Assembly (NCBI RefSeq): GCF_023806625.1
Contig: NZ_JAMTDX010000062.1
Coordinates: forward strand, 51,722-115,721
Origin: Accumulibacter sp.
Lineage (GTDB): Bacteria; Pseudomonadota; Gammaproteobacteria; Burkholderiales; Rhodocyclaceae
DNA: 64,000 nt
Reading direction: 5' to 3'
Shown: positions 8,959-19,328 of the stretch, in pieces
How the letters are laid out: each line of letters starts with the position of its first letter
How positions within the stretch are numbered: position 1 is the first letter of the stretch
Program-made: the position numbers and the translations under genes
The notes under the pieces: generated by a model
What the model saw: only the letters and a program-made list of their open reading frames with translations
What the model was told of the DNA's origin: nothing
Databases searched by the model: none

Positions 8959-10182
8959 ATGTACGCAGAACGAGTCCTCTCCGGAATGCGCCCCACCGGC
9001 AGCCTGCATCTCGGTCATTACCACGGCGTGCTCAAGAACTGGGTCCGCTTGCAGGAAGAGTATCCCTGCCTGTTCTTCGTCGCCGACTGGCACGCGCTGA
9101 CCACCGAGTACGACGACCCGCAGGGGATCGTCGCGGCCTCGTGGGAGATGGTCATCGATTGGCTCGCCGCCGGTGTCGATCCGTCGCGGGCGACGCTGTT
9201 CATTCAGTCGCAGGTTCCCGAGCACGCCGAACTCCATCTGCTGCTCTCGATGATGACGCCGCTTGGCTGGCTCGAGCGCGTGCCGACCTACAAGGACCAG
9301 CAGGAGAAACTCGAGAACAAGGATCTGTCGACCTACGGCTTCCTTGGCTATCCGCTGCTGCAGGCGGCCGACATCCTGATCTATCGCGCCGACAAGGTGC
9401 CGGTCGGTGAGGACCAGGTGCCGCACATCGAGTTTTCGAGAGAGATCGCTCGCCGGTTCAATCATCTCTACGGGCGCGAGTCGGGCTTCGAGGACAAGGC
9501 CCGGGAGGCGGCGCGCAGGCTCGGCGCGCGCCGGGCACGGCGCTTCGACGAACTGCGCACGCGCTTCCAGCAGCAGGGAGAGCAGTCGGCGATCGAACTC
9601 GCGCACGCCCTGCTCGACGAGGTTCACGACCTTTCGCACGCCGACCGCGAGCGGCTCTTCGGCTATCTCGAAGGCACCGGCAAGATGATCCTCGTCGAAC
9701 CCGGCGCGCTGCTCACCGAAGCGTCGCGGATGCCGGGTCTCGACGGGCAGAAGATGTCGAAATCCTACGGCAATACGATCACGCTGCGCGAGGACGCCGC
9801 GTCGGTGACCCAAAAGCTCCGCCGGATGCCCACCGACCCCGCGCGAATCCGGCGTAGCGATCCCGGCGACCCCGGCAAGTGCCCGGTCTGGCCGCTGCAT
9901 CAGGTCTATTCCGATGAGGGCTGCCAAGCGTGGGTGCAGCAGGGCTGCCGGAGCGCTGCGATCGGCTGTCTCGACTGCAAGCAGCCGGTGATCGACGGCA
10001 TCCTGCGTGAGCAGGCGCCGATGCGCGAGCGTTCGCAGCCCTACCTCGACAATCCGGCACTGGTCCGCGAGATCATCGCCGATGGCAACGGCAAGGCGCG
10101 TCACCTGGCCCGCGAGACGATGCGCGACGTACGCCAGGCGATGGGCCTCGATTATGACCGGGGTCGCGTGGGGGGGACCTGA
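8959..10182 (+). CDS. trpS: Tryptophanyl-tRNA synthetase
   Basis: A 407-residue class I aminoacyl-tRNA synthetase that charges tRNA-Trp. The ATP-binding HIGH-type motif is SGMRPTGSLHLGHYHG near residue 6 and the KMSKS loop is DGQKMSKSYGNT near 258. Other family segments include ADWHALTTEY, LLQAADILIYRADKVPVGED and HIEFSREIARRFN. It is longer than the E. coli enzyme (about 334) because of insertions around the GFEDKAREAARRLG region, as in many betaproteobacteria. The start is ATG 8959; the longer frame from 8800 overlaps the protease gene and is rejected. Confidence 0.96.
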   Translation: MYAERVLSGMRPTGSLHLGHYHGVLKNWVRLQEEYPCLFFVADWHALTTEYDDPQGIVAASWEMVIDWLAAGVDPSRATLFIQSQVPEHAELHLLLSMMTPLGWLERVPTYKDQQEKLENKDLSTYGFLGYPLLQAADILIYRADKVPVGEDQVPHIEFSREIARRFNHLYGRESGFEDKAREAARRLGARRARRFDELRTRFQQQGEQSAIELAHALLDEVHDLSHADRERLFGYLEGTGKMILVEPGALLTEASRMPGLDGQKMSKSYGNTITLREDAASVTQKLRRMPTDPARIRRSDPGDPGKCPVWPLHQVYSDEGCQAWVQQGCRSAAIGCLDCKQPVIDGILREQAPMRERSQPYLDNPALVREIIADGNGKARHLARETMRDVRQAMGLDYDRGRVGGT

Positions 10183-10185
10183 GCG

Positions 10186-11037
10186 GTGATCGGCGACGTA
10201 GCGATTCTCGACCAGGGACGGGTCGGCCAGGCTGCCGGCGCGCCGCTCGCGCGCGTCTATGGCGCGCCGCTCGACCAGTTGCCGCACGACCTGTACATCC
10301 CGCCGGACGCGATGGCGGTGATGCTCGAGGCCTTCGAAGGACCTCTGGACCTTCTCCTCTACCTGATCCGCAGGGCGAACGTGAACGTGCTCGACATTCC
10401 GATGGCCTTGCTGACCGAGCAGTACCTCGTCTACGTCGAGGCGATGCGTTCGCAGAACCTCGAACTCGCCGCCGATTACCTGGTCATGGCGGCGATGCTC
10501 ATCGAAATCAAGTCGCGGATGCTTCTGCCCAAACCGAAGGTGGTCACCGGCGATTCGGCCGAAGACCCGCGTGCCGAGCTCGTACGCCGTCTCGTCGAGT
10601 ACGAGCAGATGAAGCGCGCGGCGCAGCGGCTCGGCGAAGTCCCGCAGGCCGAGCGCGATTTCGACTGGGTCGAGGCGTGGGTCGAGAAAGGGCTGCTGCG
10701 CCTGCCGGAGGTCAGCGCCGAAGACCTGCAGAATGCCTGGCGGGGGATCCTGCGCCAGGCCCGACTGCACACCCGGCATCTGGTGCAGCGCGAGGAACTG
10801 TCGGTGCGCGAGCACATGGGCAAGATCCTTCGGTGCCTGCGCGAGGCGAGCGGCTTTGTCGACTTCGTCGATCTCTTCGATCCGGGACAGGACGTTGCGG
10901 TGGTCGTCGTCCATTTTCTCGCGCTGCTCGAACTGGCGCGCGAGCGTCTGCTGGAAATGACCCAGGTCGAAGCCTTTGCCCCGATCTATCTCCGCCTGAC
11001 CGATGAGCGAAGCGATTCCCGACCGGCGTCCGGATGA
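10186..11037 (+). CDS. scpA: Segregation and condensation protein A
   Basis: A 283-residue kleisin that with ScpB and an SMC-family ATPase compacts and segregates the chromosome. The diagnostic stretch [20 protein letters not shown] (about residues 46-65) is followed by [20 protein letters not shown] and [20 protein letters not shown]. The C-terminal winged helix ([19 protein letters not shown]) binds SMC heads. The start is GTG 10186, three bases after trpS stops; residues before about 45 are poorly conserved, so a later start is possible. The gene overlaps scpB by 35 bases, suggesting translational coupling. Confidence 0.93.
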   Translation: MIGDVAILDQGRVGQAAGAPLARVYGAPLDQLPHDLYIPPDAMAVMLEAFEGPLDLLLYLIRRANVNVLDIPMALLTEQYLVYVEAMRSQNLELAADYLVMAAMLIEIKSRMLLPKPKVVTGDSAEDPRAELVRRLVEYEQMKRAAQRLGEVPQAERDFDWVEAWVEKGLLRLPEVSAEDLQNAWRGILRQARLHTRHLVQREELSVREHMGKILRCLREASGFVDFVDLFDPGQDVAVVVVHFLALLELARERLLEMTQVEAFAPIYLRLTDERSDSRPASG

Positions 11038-11611
11038 TGCCCTGCCGGGCAGCCCGGCAGCGGTCAGGAAGGTGCTCGAGGCGGTATTGCTGAGTGCCCG
11101 CGAGCCGTTGTCGCTGGCCGACCTGCGCAAGGTGTTTGCCGATCAGCTCGCTGGAGATGTCGTGCGGTCGCTGCTCGACGAGTTGCGCGCCGAGTGGGGA
11201 GATCGCCCGCTCGAGTTGCTGCAGGTGGCCAGCGGCTGGCGCTTTCGCACGCGCGCCGAGTTCATGCCTTACCTCGAACGGCTCAATCCCGAACGGCCGC
11301 CGCGCTATTCGCGCGCGGTGCTCGAGACCCTGGCGATCATCGCTTATCGCCAACCGGTCACGCGCGGCGACATCGAGGACATTCGCGGGGTCAGCGTGGC
11401 GACTCAGGTCATCCGCGTCCTCGAGGAGCGTGGCTGGATTGACGTCGTCGGCCACCGCGATACCCCCGGACGACCGGCGCTGCTGGCGACGACCCGCAAG
11501 TTTCTCGACGACCTCGGTCTACGCAGTCTTGCCGATTTGCCGCCACTCGATCAGATCAATCCCGACCTGGACCTCGTCGATGTCAAGCCCCCGACGCAGA
11601 CTTCCTCCTGA
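11003..11611 (+). CDS. scpB: Segregation and condensation protein B
   Basis: A 202-residue partner of ScpA with two winged-helix domains. Typical segments are [20 protein letters not shown] at the start of the first domain, [20 protein letters not shown], and the family signature [20 protein letters not shown] written here as [20 protein letters not shown]. The later [20 protein letters not shown] and [18 protein letters not shown] complete the second domain. It overlaps both scpA (35 bases) and the rluB start at 11580 (32 bases), so all three are probably cotranslated. Confidence 0.95.
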   Translation: MSEAIPDRRPDDALPGSPAAVRKVLEAVLLSAREPLSLADLRKVFADQLAGDVVRSLLDELRAEWGDRPLELLQVASGWRFRTRAEFMPYLERLNPERPPRYSRAVLETLAIIAYRQPVTRGDIEDIRGVSVATQVIRVLEERGWIDVVGHRDTPGRPALLATTRKFLDDLGLRSLADLPPLDQINPDLDLVDVKPPTQTSS

Positions 11612-12542
11612 TTCCGCTCCCGGCCGACAGCCCGGCAATCCGGCGCGAGGCCAGCCCCGATCGCCGGTCAGGTTAAGCGGTGAAGTCGCTGACCTGGGCA
11701 TTGTCCGGCCGGGTCAGCCTGCGTCGCCGGCCCGCCGGCGTCAGCCGGCGGCGCAGGGCCAGCCAGAGAGACTGCACAAGCTGCTGGCCAACAGCGGAGT
11801 TGGCTCGCGCCGGGAGATGGAGGGGCTGATCGCTGCCGGGCGCGTCGCCGTCAATGGTCAGGCGGCGCATCTCGGCCAGGTGGTCAGCCCGGGCGATCGT
11901 GTCAAGGTCAATGGCAAGCTCGTGCAGCTGCGCTTTTCCGATCGGCTGCCACGGATAATTCTCTATCACAAGCCGGAAGGCGAGATCGTCTCGCGCAACG
12001 ATCCGGGTCGTCGTCCGAACGTGTTCACAGCACTGCCGAAGATTTCGGCCGGGCGCTGGGTGGCTGTCGGCCGCCTGGACTTCAACACCAGCGGCCTGCT
12101 GTTGCTGACCACTTCGGGCGAACTGGCCAACCGGTTGATGCACCCCCGATACGAGCTTGTCCGCGAGTACGCGGTGCGGGTTCTCGGCGAGATCTCCGCC
12201 GACGCCCGGCACCGTCTGATCCAGGGCGTCGGTCTGGCCGACGGCCCGGCACAATTCGCGAGCTTCGAGGATGCCGGGGGTGAAGGAGCCAACCGCTGGT
12301 ACCGGGTCGCGCTCCACGAGGGCCGCAATCGGGAAGTGCGCCGGATGTTCGAGGCCGTCGGCGCGGTCGTCAGCCGGCTGATCCGGGTGCGTTACGGCCC
12401 GTTCTTCCTGCCGCGAGGGCTCAGGCGGGGCCAGGTCGTCGAGCTCGCGGAGGCCGAAGTCCGTCGCCTGCTCGATGACTTCGGGCTATCTACAGGCCAG
12501 CCGGGTCGTTTTCCGGCCGTCCGGCGCAGCCGACCGGGCTGA
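11580..12542 (+). CDS. rluB: RluB-type 23S rRNA pseudouridine synthase
   Basis: A 320-residue RsuA-family enzyme predicted to make pseudouridine 2605 (E. coli numbering) in 23S rRNA. An S4 RNA-binding domain ([20 protein letters not shown]) precedes the catalytic domain, where [15 protein letters not shown] contains the catalytic aspartate. [16 protein letters not shown] and [16 protein letters not shown] are also family marks. The first 55 residues are a low-complexity basic leader ([10 protein letters not shown]..., [10 protein letters not shown]). The ATG at 11580 lies inside scpB; a later start near the S4 domain cannot be excluded. Confidence 0.92.
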   Translation: MSSPRRRLPPDSAPGRQPGNPARGQPRSPVRLSGEVADLGIVRPGQPASPARRRQPAAQGQPERLHKLLANSGVGSRREMEGLIAAGRVAVNGQAAHLGQVVSPGDRVKVNGKLVQLRFSDRLPRIILYHKPEGEIVSRNDPGRRPNVFTALPKISAGRWVAVGRLDFNTSGLLLLTTSGELANRLMHPRYELVREYAVRVLGEISADARHRLIQGVGLADGPAQFASFEDAGGEGANRWYRVALHEGRNREVRRMFEAVGAVVSRLIRVRYGPFFLPRGLRRGQVVELAEAEVRRLLDDFGLSTGQPGRFPAVRRSRPG

Positions 12543-12563
12543 TCCGGAGGGTCCGCCGACCAA

Positions 12564-12592
12564 TTTACGTCCACAGCGTTTTTCATTATAAT
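12564..12592 (+). promoter_or_regulatory. Sigma-70 promoter of the rimP-nusA-infB operon
   Basis: TTTACG (12564-12569) and a perfect TATAAT (12587-12592) are separated by 17 bases in the gap after rluB. It is the best-scoring promoter by eye in the window and is positioned to drive rimP through truB. Confidence 0.65.
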
Positions 12593-12632
12593 CCAAGGGC
12601 TTTCCGCTGGCCCCACGGGGCATTCTTTCGGG

Positions 12633-12655
12633 ATGGGCTTTTCGCCCATTTTTTG
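12633..12655 (+). terminator. Attenuator-like terminator in the rimP leader
   Basis: ATGGGC (12633-12638), loop TTTTC and GCCCAT (12644-12649) form a 6-bp stem followed by a run of T, ending about 10 bases before the rimP ATG. A GC-rich hairpin (CCCCACGGGG) lies just upstream. Because the promoter at 12564 is upstream of it, the element can act as a leader attenuator rather than only a terminator for rluB. Leader RNAs with terminators before rimP are known in gammaproteobacteria. Confidence 0.6.
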
Positions 12656-12664
12656 TTTGCAGAG

Positions 12665-13132
12665 ATGGATGTCTACGAAGTTCTGGAGAAGACAGTGACC
12701 GGCCTCGGCTATGAACTGGTCGATGTCGAGAGGAGCCCGCGCGGGCGCGTGCTCCGCGTGTTTATCGACAGGCAGCAGAAGCCTGGCGGGGTGGATATCG
12801 ATGATTGCGTTCTGGTCAGCAATCAGCTTTCCCGGGTGCTGGCCGTCGAGAATGTCGACTACGATCGGCTCGAGGTGTCCTCACCGGGTCTCGACAGGCC
12901 GCTGCGCCGCGAGTCGGATTTCGTACGCTTCGCGGGCTCGGTGATCAGCCTCAGGCTGCACCTCGCGCTGAACGGGCGGCGGAACTTCAGCGGAGTTCTG
13001 CAGGGTGTGCTGTCCGGAAAGGTGATCGTTCAGACCGACGGTGGGGAACTGCAGTTTGACCTTGCGAACATCGAGAAGGCGCGGCTCGTGCCCCGGTTCG
13101 AGACACCGAAGTCGGGCGACAGGCTGGTTTAG
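12665..13132 (+). CDS. rimP: Ribosome maturation factor RimP
   Basis: A 155-residue factor needed for 30S subunit maturation. The N-terminal domain shows [20 protein letters not shown] and [20 protein letters not shown], and the family hallmark [20 protein letters not shown] follows near residue 75. The C-terminal Sm-like domain ([20 protein letters not shown]) matches. ATG 12665 is used; the TTG at 12653 lies in the T-tract of the attenuator. It is 14 bases upstream of nusA. Confidence 0.95.
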   Translation: MDVYEVLEKTVTGLGYELVDVERSPRGRVLRVFIDRQQKPGGVDIDDCVLVSNQLSRVLAVENVDYDRLEVSSPGLDRPLRRESDFVRFAGSVISLRLHLALNGRRNFSGVLQGVLSGKVIVQTDGGELQFDLANIEKARLVPRFETPKSGDRLV

Positions 13133-13146
13133 GAGGTGATGAGGAA

Positions 13147-14619
13147 ATGAGCCGAGAAATCCTGCTGCTGGTGGATGTCCTGGCGCGCGAGAAGAACGTG
13201 GCCAAGGACATCGTCTTCGGCGCTCTGGAGCTGGCGCTGGCCTCGGCGACGAAGAAGCGGATTCACGACGAGGCCAACGTTCGCGTGGCGGTCGATCGCG
13301 AGACCGGAGATTTCGAAACGTTCCGTCGCTGGGAGGTCGTCGCCGATGAGGACTTCGTCAGCGAGCAGCATCAGGTTCCACTCTCCGAAGCGTTGACTCA
13401 GGACCCCGAAGTCGAGATCGGGGACTACCTCGAAGAGGCGCTCGAGCCGATCGACTTCGGTCGTATCGGGGCGCAGGCGGCCAAGCAGGTGATCCTGCAG
13501 AAGATTCGCGACGCGGAGCGGGAGCAGGTGCTCAGTGACTTCCTGAGTCGCAAGGAGCATCTGGTCACCGGAACGATCAAGCGCATGGAGCGCGGCAATG
13601 CGATCATCGAAACCGGCAAGATCGAAGCGCTGCTGCCGCGGGACCAGATGATTCCCCGCGAGAACCTGCGCGTCGGCGACCGGGTCAAGGCCTACCTGCT
13701 GCGCATCGACCGCTCGGCGCGCGGCCCGCAGCTGATCCTCTCGCGGACTGCTCCGGAATTCATCATCCAGCTCTTTGCCTTGGAAGTCCCCGAGGTCGAC
13801 GACGGCCTTCTGGAGATCAAGGCCGCAGCGCGGGATCCGGGGATGCGTGCGAAGATCGCGGTCAAGTCGAACGATCAGCGCATCGACCCGATCGGGACTT
13901 GTGTCGGCATGCGTGGCTCGCGCGTGACCGCGGTGACCAACGAGCTTGCTGGCGAAAGGGTGGACATCGTTCTCTGGTCGGCCGATCCGGCGCAGTTCGT
14001 AGTCGGTGCGCTGGCTCCTGCCGAGGTGAGCTCGATCATCGTCGACGAAGACAAGCACAGCATGGACGTCGTCGTCGACGAGCAGAATCTGGCGATTGCC
14101 ATCGGTCGCGGTGGTCAGAATGTCCGCCTTGCTTCGGAACTGACCGGCTGGATAATCAACCTGATGACGGAAGAGGAGTCGAAGACGCTCGTCGAGGCCG
14201 AGGCGGCAGCAGTCCGCGTGCTCTTCATGGAGAAACTCGACGTCGACGAAGACCTGGCCAACGTGCTGATCGACGAGGGGTTCTCGACGATCGAGGAGGT
14301 GGCCTACGTACCGCTGCACGAGATGCTCGAGATCGAGGCCTTCGACGAGGCCACCGTTCAGGAGTTGCGCGAGCGGGCACGCAACGTTCTGCTGACCGAG
14401 GCGATTGCCACCGAGGAGCACCTCGGTGACGTCTCGGAGGACCTGCTGAACCTCGAGGGAATGGACAAGTCGCTGGCCGGCAAGCTCGCTGGCAACGGCG
14501 TCAAGACCCGCGACGAACTCGCGGATCTGGCCGTCGACGAGTTGACCGAGATGACCGGCATCGATGAGCAGCGAGCGAGACAATTGATCACCAAGGCGCG
14601 TGCGCACTGGTTCGAGTGA
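13147..14619 (+). CDS. nusA: Transcription termination/antitermination factor NusA
   Basis: A 490-residue RNA polymerase-binding factor. In order: N-terminal domain ([20 protein letters not shown]), S1 domain ([20 protein letters not shown], with [19 protein letters not shown]), two KH domains ([20 protein letters not shown], and [20 protein letters not shown]), then two C-terminal acidic HhH repeats ([20 protein letters not shown]) as in E. coli. Full length is about that of the E. coli protein (495). An AGGAGG-like site (TTAGGAGGTGATGAGGAA) precedes ATG 13147. Cotranscribed with rimP and infB. Confidence 0.97.
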   Translation: MSREILLLVDVLAREKNVAKDIVFGALELALASATKKRIHDEANVRVAVDRETGDFETFRRWEVVADEDFVSEQHQVPLSEALTQDPEVEIGDYLEEALEPIDFGRIGAQAAKQVILQKIRDAEREQVLSDFLSRKEHLVTGTIKRMERGNAIIETGKIEALLPRDQMIPRENLRVGDRVKAYLLRIDRSARGPQLILSRTAPEFIIQLFALEVPEVDDGLLEIKAAARDPGMRAKIAVKSNDQRIDPIGTCVGMRGSRVTAVTNELAGERVDIVLWSADPAQFVVGALAPAEVSSIIVDEDKHSMDVVVDEQNLAIAIGRGGQNVRLASELTGWIINLMTEEESKTLVEAEAAAVRVLFMEKLDVDEDLANVLIDEGFSTIEEVAYVPLHEMLEIEAFDEATVQELRERARNVLLTEAIATEEHLGDVSEDLLNLEGMDKSLAGKLAGNGVKTRDELADLAVDELTEMTGIDEQRARQLITKARAHWFE

Positions 14620-14638
14620 GGGGGGAAGAGGAGTCCAC

Positions 14639-17515
14639 ATGGCGCAAACAAGTGTTGCCCAATTTGCCACGCAGCTGAAGATGCCGGCCAGTTCGCTGCT
14701 CGAGCAACTGCAGCGGGCCGGCGTGGTCAAGAAGCAGGCGGACGACCTGCTCACCGAACAGGACAAGTCCCGGCTGCTCGATTACCTGCGGCGTGCACAC
14801 GGCCCGGCGGACACGCGCACCAAGATCACGCTGACGCGCAAGGAAACGACCGAGATCAGGCAGCAGGATTCGCGCGGCAAATCACATACCGTGCAGGTCG
14901 AGGTGCGCAGGAAGCGGGTTCTGGTCAAGCGCGAAGCACCCGAGCCGAAACCCGAGGCGACGAGCGCGAAGGCGGTCACAGAAGCCGTGCCGGTGGCCGC
15001 GGTCAGTGAAGCCGTCGTTCCGCCGGTTCCCGAGCCGGTTCCCGAGCCGGTCGTCGTGTCTGTCGCTCCACCTGTCGCGGCGCGTGCCGAGGCGGTGGCC
15101 ACGGAAGCAGTCGCCCCACCGCCAGCGGAGGCGCCGGTCCGCGCACCCGAGCCAGTGGCTCAGGAGGTCGCTCCGCCGCCTGCCGAGCCACCGGTCGGCG
15201 CCGCCGGTGGCAGGAAGGGTGAGCAGCCGGCGGCCGAGGCGAAGCCACCCGGCACGCGCAAGGTGGTCACGCGTGCGTCTATCATCGGCGAGGAGCAGGA
15301 GCGCCTGCGCGCCGAGGAGGAGCGGCGCCATGCCGAGCTGCGAGCGATCCAGGAGGCAGAGTTCAAGAGCAAGCAGCAGCGCAGCGTCGAGCTCGCGCGG
15401 CTGAAGCAGGAAGCCGAAGAAAAGGCCGAGGCGGCCAAGGCCGCCGGAGCTGCCAAGCAGGCCGCCGCGCAGACGGCGAGCGACCGGGGGGTCGAGGACA
15501 AGACCCTGCACAAGCCCGCTGCGAAGGCCGCGCCGGGCGACAAGAAGCCCGTCGAGAAGAAGGCGCCCGAGAAGAAGGGCGCCGAGAAGAAGGGCCCGTG
15601 GAAGAGCGAGGGCGCGAGCCGGCGGCCTGGCCTGAAGACTCGCGGAGTCACCGGGGCCACTGGCTGGCGCGATGCGAAGCACGGCAAGCGGCCGGGCCGC
15701 GGGTCGAGCGAGGAAGACGAAGCGCATGCTTTCCAGCTGCCCGTCGAACCCGTCGTGCATCAGGTCTTCGTGCCCGAGACCATTTCGGTGGCCGACCTCG
15801 CGCACAAGATGGCGATCAAGGCAACCGAGGTGATCAAGGCGCTGATGAAGATGGGTTCGATGGTCACCATCAACCAGGTGCTCGACCAGGAGACGGCGAT
15901 GATCATCGTCGAGGAGATGGGCCACAAGGCGTTGGCCGCCAAACTCGACGATCCCGATGCCTTCCTCGCCGAGGTCGTCTCCTCCGACCAGAAGGACGTG
16001 CCGCTCGAACCGCGCGCACCGGTGGTCACGGTGATGGGCCACGTCGACCACGGCAAGACCTCGCTGCTCGACTACATCCGGCGGACGCGTGTGGCCAGCG
16101 GCGAAGCCGGGGGGATCACCCAGCACATTGGCGCCTACCACGTGAAGACGAGTCGCGGAACGGTCACCTTCCTCGACACGCCGGGTCACGAGGCCTTCAC
16201 GGCGATGCGTGCTCGCGGCGCCAAGGCGACCGACCTGGTCATTCTGGTCGTCGCTGCCGACGATGGCGTGATGCCGCAGACCCGCGAGGCGATTCACCAC
16301 GCCAAGGCGGCCGGGGTGCCGATCGTCGTCGCCGTGAACAAGATCGACAAGCCCGGTGCGCAGCCCGACCGGGTGAAGCAGGAGTTGGTTACCGAGCAGG
16401 TGGTTCCCGAGGAGTATGGCGGCGACGCACCGTTCGTCCTGGTCTCGGCGAAGACCGGTGCGGGCATCGACGAGTTGCTCGAGAACGTGCTCCTCCAGGC
16501 CGAGGTGCTCGAACTCAAGGCGCCGAGAAAGGCGCCAGCCAAGGGCCTGATCATCGAAGCCCGGCTCGACCGGGGTCGGGGACCGGTGGCGACGATGCTC
16601 GTCCTTTCGGGATCGCTCCACCAGGGTGACGTGCTGCTCGCCGGGCAGGTCTTTGGCCGGGTGCGCGCGATGCTCGACGAGAACGGCAAGGTCCTCAAGG
16701 AGGCTGGCCCGTCGATCCCCGTCGAGATCCTCGGTCTGTCCGACGTCCCGGCTGCCGGCCAGGAAGCCGTCGTGCTCGCCGACGAGCGGAAGGCACGCGA
16801 GATCGCGCTTTTCCGCCAGGGCAAGTACCGCGACGTGAAGCTGGCCACCAAGCAGGCGGCCAGCCTGGAAAGCATTCTCGAACAGATGACCGAAGCCGAA
16901 GCGAAGGTCCTCGCGCTGATCATCAAGGCCGACGTCCAGGGTTCGCAGGAGGCGCTGGTCCAGTCGCTGCAGAAGCTGTCGACCGGCGAAGTGAAGGTCA
17001 ACGTCATTCACGCGGCGGTCGGCGCGATCAGCGAGTCCGACGTGTACCTGGCGCAGGCCTCGAAGGCGGTGATCATCGGCTTCAACACCCGCGCGGACGC
17101 CGGCGCACGCAAGGCTGCCGAGGCCGCCGGGGTGGACATCCGCTATTACAACATCATTTACGATGCCGTCGATGAGGTCAAGGCCGCGCTGTCCGGCATG
17201 CTCGCGCCCGAGAAGCGTGAGGAAGTCACCGGCCTGGTCGAGATCCGCCAGGTCTTCCGGGCGACGAGGATCGGCACGATCGCCGGCTGCTACGTGCTCG
17301 AGGGGATCGTCAAGCGCAGCTCCCGGGCGCGTCTGCTGCGCAATCACATCGTCGTCTGGGACGGCGAGATCGAGTCGCTCAAGCGTTTCAAGGACGACGT
17401 CAAGGAGGTCAGGGCGGGCTTCGAGTGTGGCCTTTCGCTGCGCAACTTCACCGCCTACGAGGAGGGCGACCAGCTCGAGATCTACGACGTCACGGAAGTC
17501 GCGAGGACGCTCTAG
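14639..17515 (+). CDS. infB: Translation initiation factor IF-2
   Basis: A 958-residue GTPase that brings initiator tRNA to the 30S subunit. An IF2-N domain ([20 protein letters not shown]) is followed by a long Pro/Ala/Glu/Lys-rich linker (about residues 95-370), a second IF2-N-like region ([20 protein letters not shown]), and the G domain with [14 protein letters not shown] near 466, DTPGHEAF, and NKIDKPGA. Domains II, III and C2 complete the protein. GAGGAG precedes ATG 14639; the frame opening at 14600 overlaps nusA. The long antisense frames here come from the biased linker codons. Confidence 0.97.
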   Translation: MAQTSVAQFATQLKMPASSLLEQLQRAGVVKKQADDLLTEQDKSRLLDYLRRAHGPADTRTKITLTRKETTEIRQQDSRGKSHTVQVEVRRKRVLVKREAPEPKPEATSAKAVTEAVPVAAVSEAVVPPVPEPVPEPVVVSVAPPVAARAEAVATEAVAPPPAEAPVRAPEPVAQEVAPPPAEPPVGAAGGRKGEQPAAEAKPPGTRKVVTRASIIGEEQERLRAEEERRHAELRAIQEAEFKSKQQRSVELARLKQEAEEKAEAAKAAGAAKQAAAQTASDRGVEDKTLHKPAAKAAPGDKKPVEKKAPEKKGAEKKGPWKSEGASRRPGLKTRGVTGATGWRDAKHGKRPGRGSSEEDEAHAFQLPVEPVVHQVFVPETISVADLAHKMAIKATEVIKALMKMGSMVTINQVLDQETAMIIVEEMGHKALAAKLDDPDAFLAEVVSSDQKDVPLEPRAPVVTVMGHVDHGKTSLLDYIRRTRVASGEAGGITQHIGAYHVKTSRGTVTFLDTPGHEAFTAMRARGAKATDLVILVVAADDGVMPQTREAIHHAKAAGVPIVVAVNKIDKPGAQPDRVKQELVTEQVVPEEYGGDAPFVLVSAKTGAGIDELLENVLLQAEVLELKAPRKAPAKGLIIEARLDRGRGPVATMLVLSGSLHQGDVLLAGQVFGRVRAMLDENGKVLKEAGPSIPVEILGLSDVPAAGQEAVVLADERKAREIALFRQGKYRDVKLATKQAASLESILEQMTEAEAKVLALIIKADVQGSQEALVQSLQKLSTGEVKVNVIHAAVGAISESDVYLAQASKAVIIGFNTRADAGARKAAEAAGVDIRYYNIIYDAVDEVKAALSGMLAPEKREEVTGLVEIRQVFRATRIGTIAGCYVLEGIVKRSSRARLLRNHIVVWDGEIESLKRFKDDVKEVRAGFECGLSLRNFTAYEEGDQLEIYDVTEVARTL

Positions 17516-17902
17516 GTGGCCGGCAACAGGGGATTCTCGCGCAGCGACCGGATCGCCGAGCAGATCCGTCGCGAGCTGGCCGAACTGATCCGCAGCGAGC
17601 TTCGCGATCCTCGCGTCGGCATGGTCAGTCTGACGGAAGTGCAGATCAGTCCCGACTACGCGCACGCCAGGGTCTATTTCAGTACGCTCGCCGGCAGCGA
17701 GGGACTCGCCGAGGTCCAGGCCGGTCTGGACAAGGCCTCCGGGTTCCTGCGCAGCGAACTTGGCAAGCGGATCACCATCCACATGACGCCGCAACTGCAT
17801 TTCGTCTTCGACGAGTCTCTCGAAAGAGGGGCCCAGCTCTCGAAGCTGATCGGCGAGGCGGCAGCGATTTCCGGACACGGCGATCCCCCGGACAGGGGGT
17901 AA
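17516..17902 (+). CDS. rbfA: Ribosome-binding factor A
   Basis: A 128-residue KH-fold protein binding the 17S rRNA 5' helix during 30S maturation. Family segments are RSDRIAEQIRRELAELIRSE (written here as FSRSDRIAEQIRRELAEL), VSLTEVQISPDYAHARVYFS, and HMTPQLHFVFDESLERGAQL near the C-terminus. The GTG start at 17516 follows the infB stop directly, so coupled translation is likely. Length is normal (about 130). Confidence 0.95.
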   Translation: MAGNRGFSRSDRIAEQIRRELAELIRSELRDPRVGMVSLTEVQISPDYAHARVYFSTLAGSEGLAEVQAGLDKASGFLRSELGKRITIHMTPQLHFVFDESLERGAQLSKLIGEAAAISGHGDPPDRG

Positions 17903-17903
17903 C

Positions 17904-18815
17904 TTGGCTGCACGCAGGCACTGGCGCCGGGTCGACGGCGTCCTGTTGCTCGACAAGTCCTGCGGGATGTCGTCCAACGCCGCCCTGCAGGCTGCGCGGC
18001 GCCTGTTCGGCGCGGCCAGGGCCGGACACACCGGAACCCTCGATCCGCTGGCCAGCGGTCTGCTGCCGCTGTGTTTTGGCGAGGCGACGAAATTTTCCTC
18101 CGACCTGCTCGGTGCCGACAAGAGTTATCAGGCCGAAGTGTGCTTCGGCGTACGGACCGACACGGGCGACGCGGAAGGTGCCGTTCTCTCGCGCCAGACA
18201 GTCAGCCTGTTGCCCACCGAGCTCGACGCGGCTCTGGGGCGCTTTCGTGGTCCGATCACGCAGGTGCCGCCGATGTATTCGGCGCTCAAACGGGACGGTC
18301 GGCCTCTCTACGAACTGGCCCGGCGGGGAATCACGGTGGACAGGGAAGCGCGCCAGGTCTGCATCCACGAACTCCGGTTGCTCGCCTTCACCGGTGACTC
18401 GTGCCGCCTTTATGTCTCGTGCAGCAAGGGGACCTACGTGCGCACCCTGGCCGTCGATCTCGGTGAAGCGCTCGGCTGCGGCGCCCATGTCAGCGCGCTG
18501 CGGCGAGTCGCCGTCGGCGCGCTCGCTATCGCCGACGCATGGACGATCGAGCGCATCGCGGCGCTTCCCGAAGAACGGCGACACGACTGCCTGCTTGCTG
18601 CCGATACCCTGGTGCAGACGCTGCCGGCGGTCGACCTCGACGAGGCAGAGGGCAGGCGCTTTGCCCGCGGCAATCCGGTGCCAGCCTCCGGGACGGGCGG
18701 CAGAAGGCGCGTCTACTCCGTCGGGCGCTTCCTCGGCGTCGGCGAACTCGATCCGCTCGGCAAGCTCCACCCACGCCGCGTCGTCGACAGCTCGTCGCCT
18801 TCCGCCGGCGACTGA
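17904..18815 (+). CDS. truB: tRNA pseudouridine 55 synthase TruB
   Basis: A 303-residue enzyme forming pseudouridine 55 in the T-loop of tRNAs. DGVLLLDKSCGMSSNAALQA opens the domain, and the catalytic aspartate lies in HTGTLDPLASGLLPLCFGEA. KSYQAEVCFGVRTDTGDAEG and QVPPMYSALKRDGRPLYELA are also invariant TruB segments, and VSCSKGTYVRTLAVDLGEAL is the later motif. The start is TTG 17904, two bases after the rbfA stop; no closer ATG exists. It is the last recognisable gene of the rimP operon here. Confidence 0.94.
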   Translation: MAARRHWRRVDGVLLLDKSCGMSSNAALQAARRLFGAARAGHTGTLDPLASGLLPLCFGEATKFSSDLLGADKSYQAEVCFGVRTDTGDAEGAVLSRQTVSLLPTELDAALGRFRGPITQVPPMYSALKRDGRPLYELARRGITVDREARQVCIHELRLLAFTGDSCRLYVSCSKGTYVRTLAVDLGEALGCGAHVSALRRVAVGALAIADAWTIERIAALPEERRHDCLLAADTLVQTLPAVDLDEAEGRRFARGNPVPASGTGGRRRVYSVGRFLGVGELDPLGKLHPRRVVDSSSPSAGD

Positions 18816-19328
18816 TTGCGAAGGGCGCAGGCGTTCGAGTCGTCCGGTTCAAGAGGAAGCGTCCGGGTCTGTTGGCAACCAGCCGTCCGCTGACTGACCG
18901 TGACGTCGTCGAGCGTGCCGGTTGCAGCGGAACCGGGAACGGTTGTGCTGCCGCCGGACCGCCGCCCCAGGGAAGAGGACCGACCTCGGGCCGGCTGCCC
19001 CGTTGCGCCTCCGGAACTGCGCGATCACGATGATTTAAGGTGCAAGTTGTCACGCCGCTGTATTACCATGTTGGTCTGCTCGGGAGCGGGGGCGGCCGGT
19101 GGGGAAGTCGGAGAATCGTCGAAACATCAGGAGCGGCGGAAGCGGTTGCGGGAGTCGTGCGCGCTCGTCGGGCCGGGCGTCCCCCGCGGCGAGGCGGGGT
19201 TTTCCTTGGGGCTGCGTCGTCGGTGGTGCTCCTCCAGTGCCGGTGGTCGATCTGGGGGCAGTCCGGTGAGGCGGTCGACGCTCAGTGCCGGAAGGGCGAC
19301 CGGCGATCACCAGGGCGGCGCTGTCGAC
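18816..19328 (+). other. Intergenic stretch before the GGDEF-EAL gene
   Basis: About 510 bases with no family-like protein. A frame continuous with the downstream regulator is open from 18900, but its translation is low-complexity (RRPREEDRPRAG, GSPVRRSTL) and resembles no domain, so it is treated as noncoding. No intrinsic terminator was found after truB. Confidence 0.4.

Noticed and set aside
8368-11130. 920-codon antisense frame over trpS-scpA
   Set aside because: It shadows well-supported plus-strand genes and shows no family similarity.
14882-18121. 1079-codon antisense frame over infB-rbfA-truB
   Set aside because: It is an artefact of strong codon bias in real genes on the other strand; its translation is low-complexity and has no domains.
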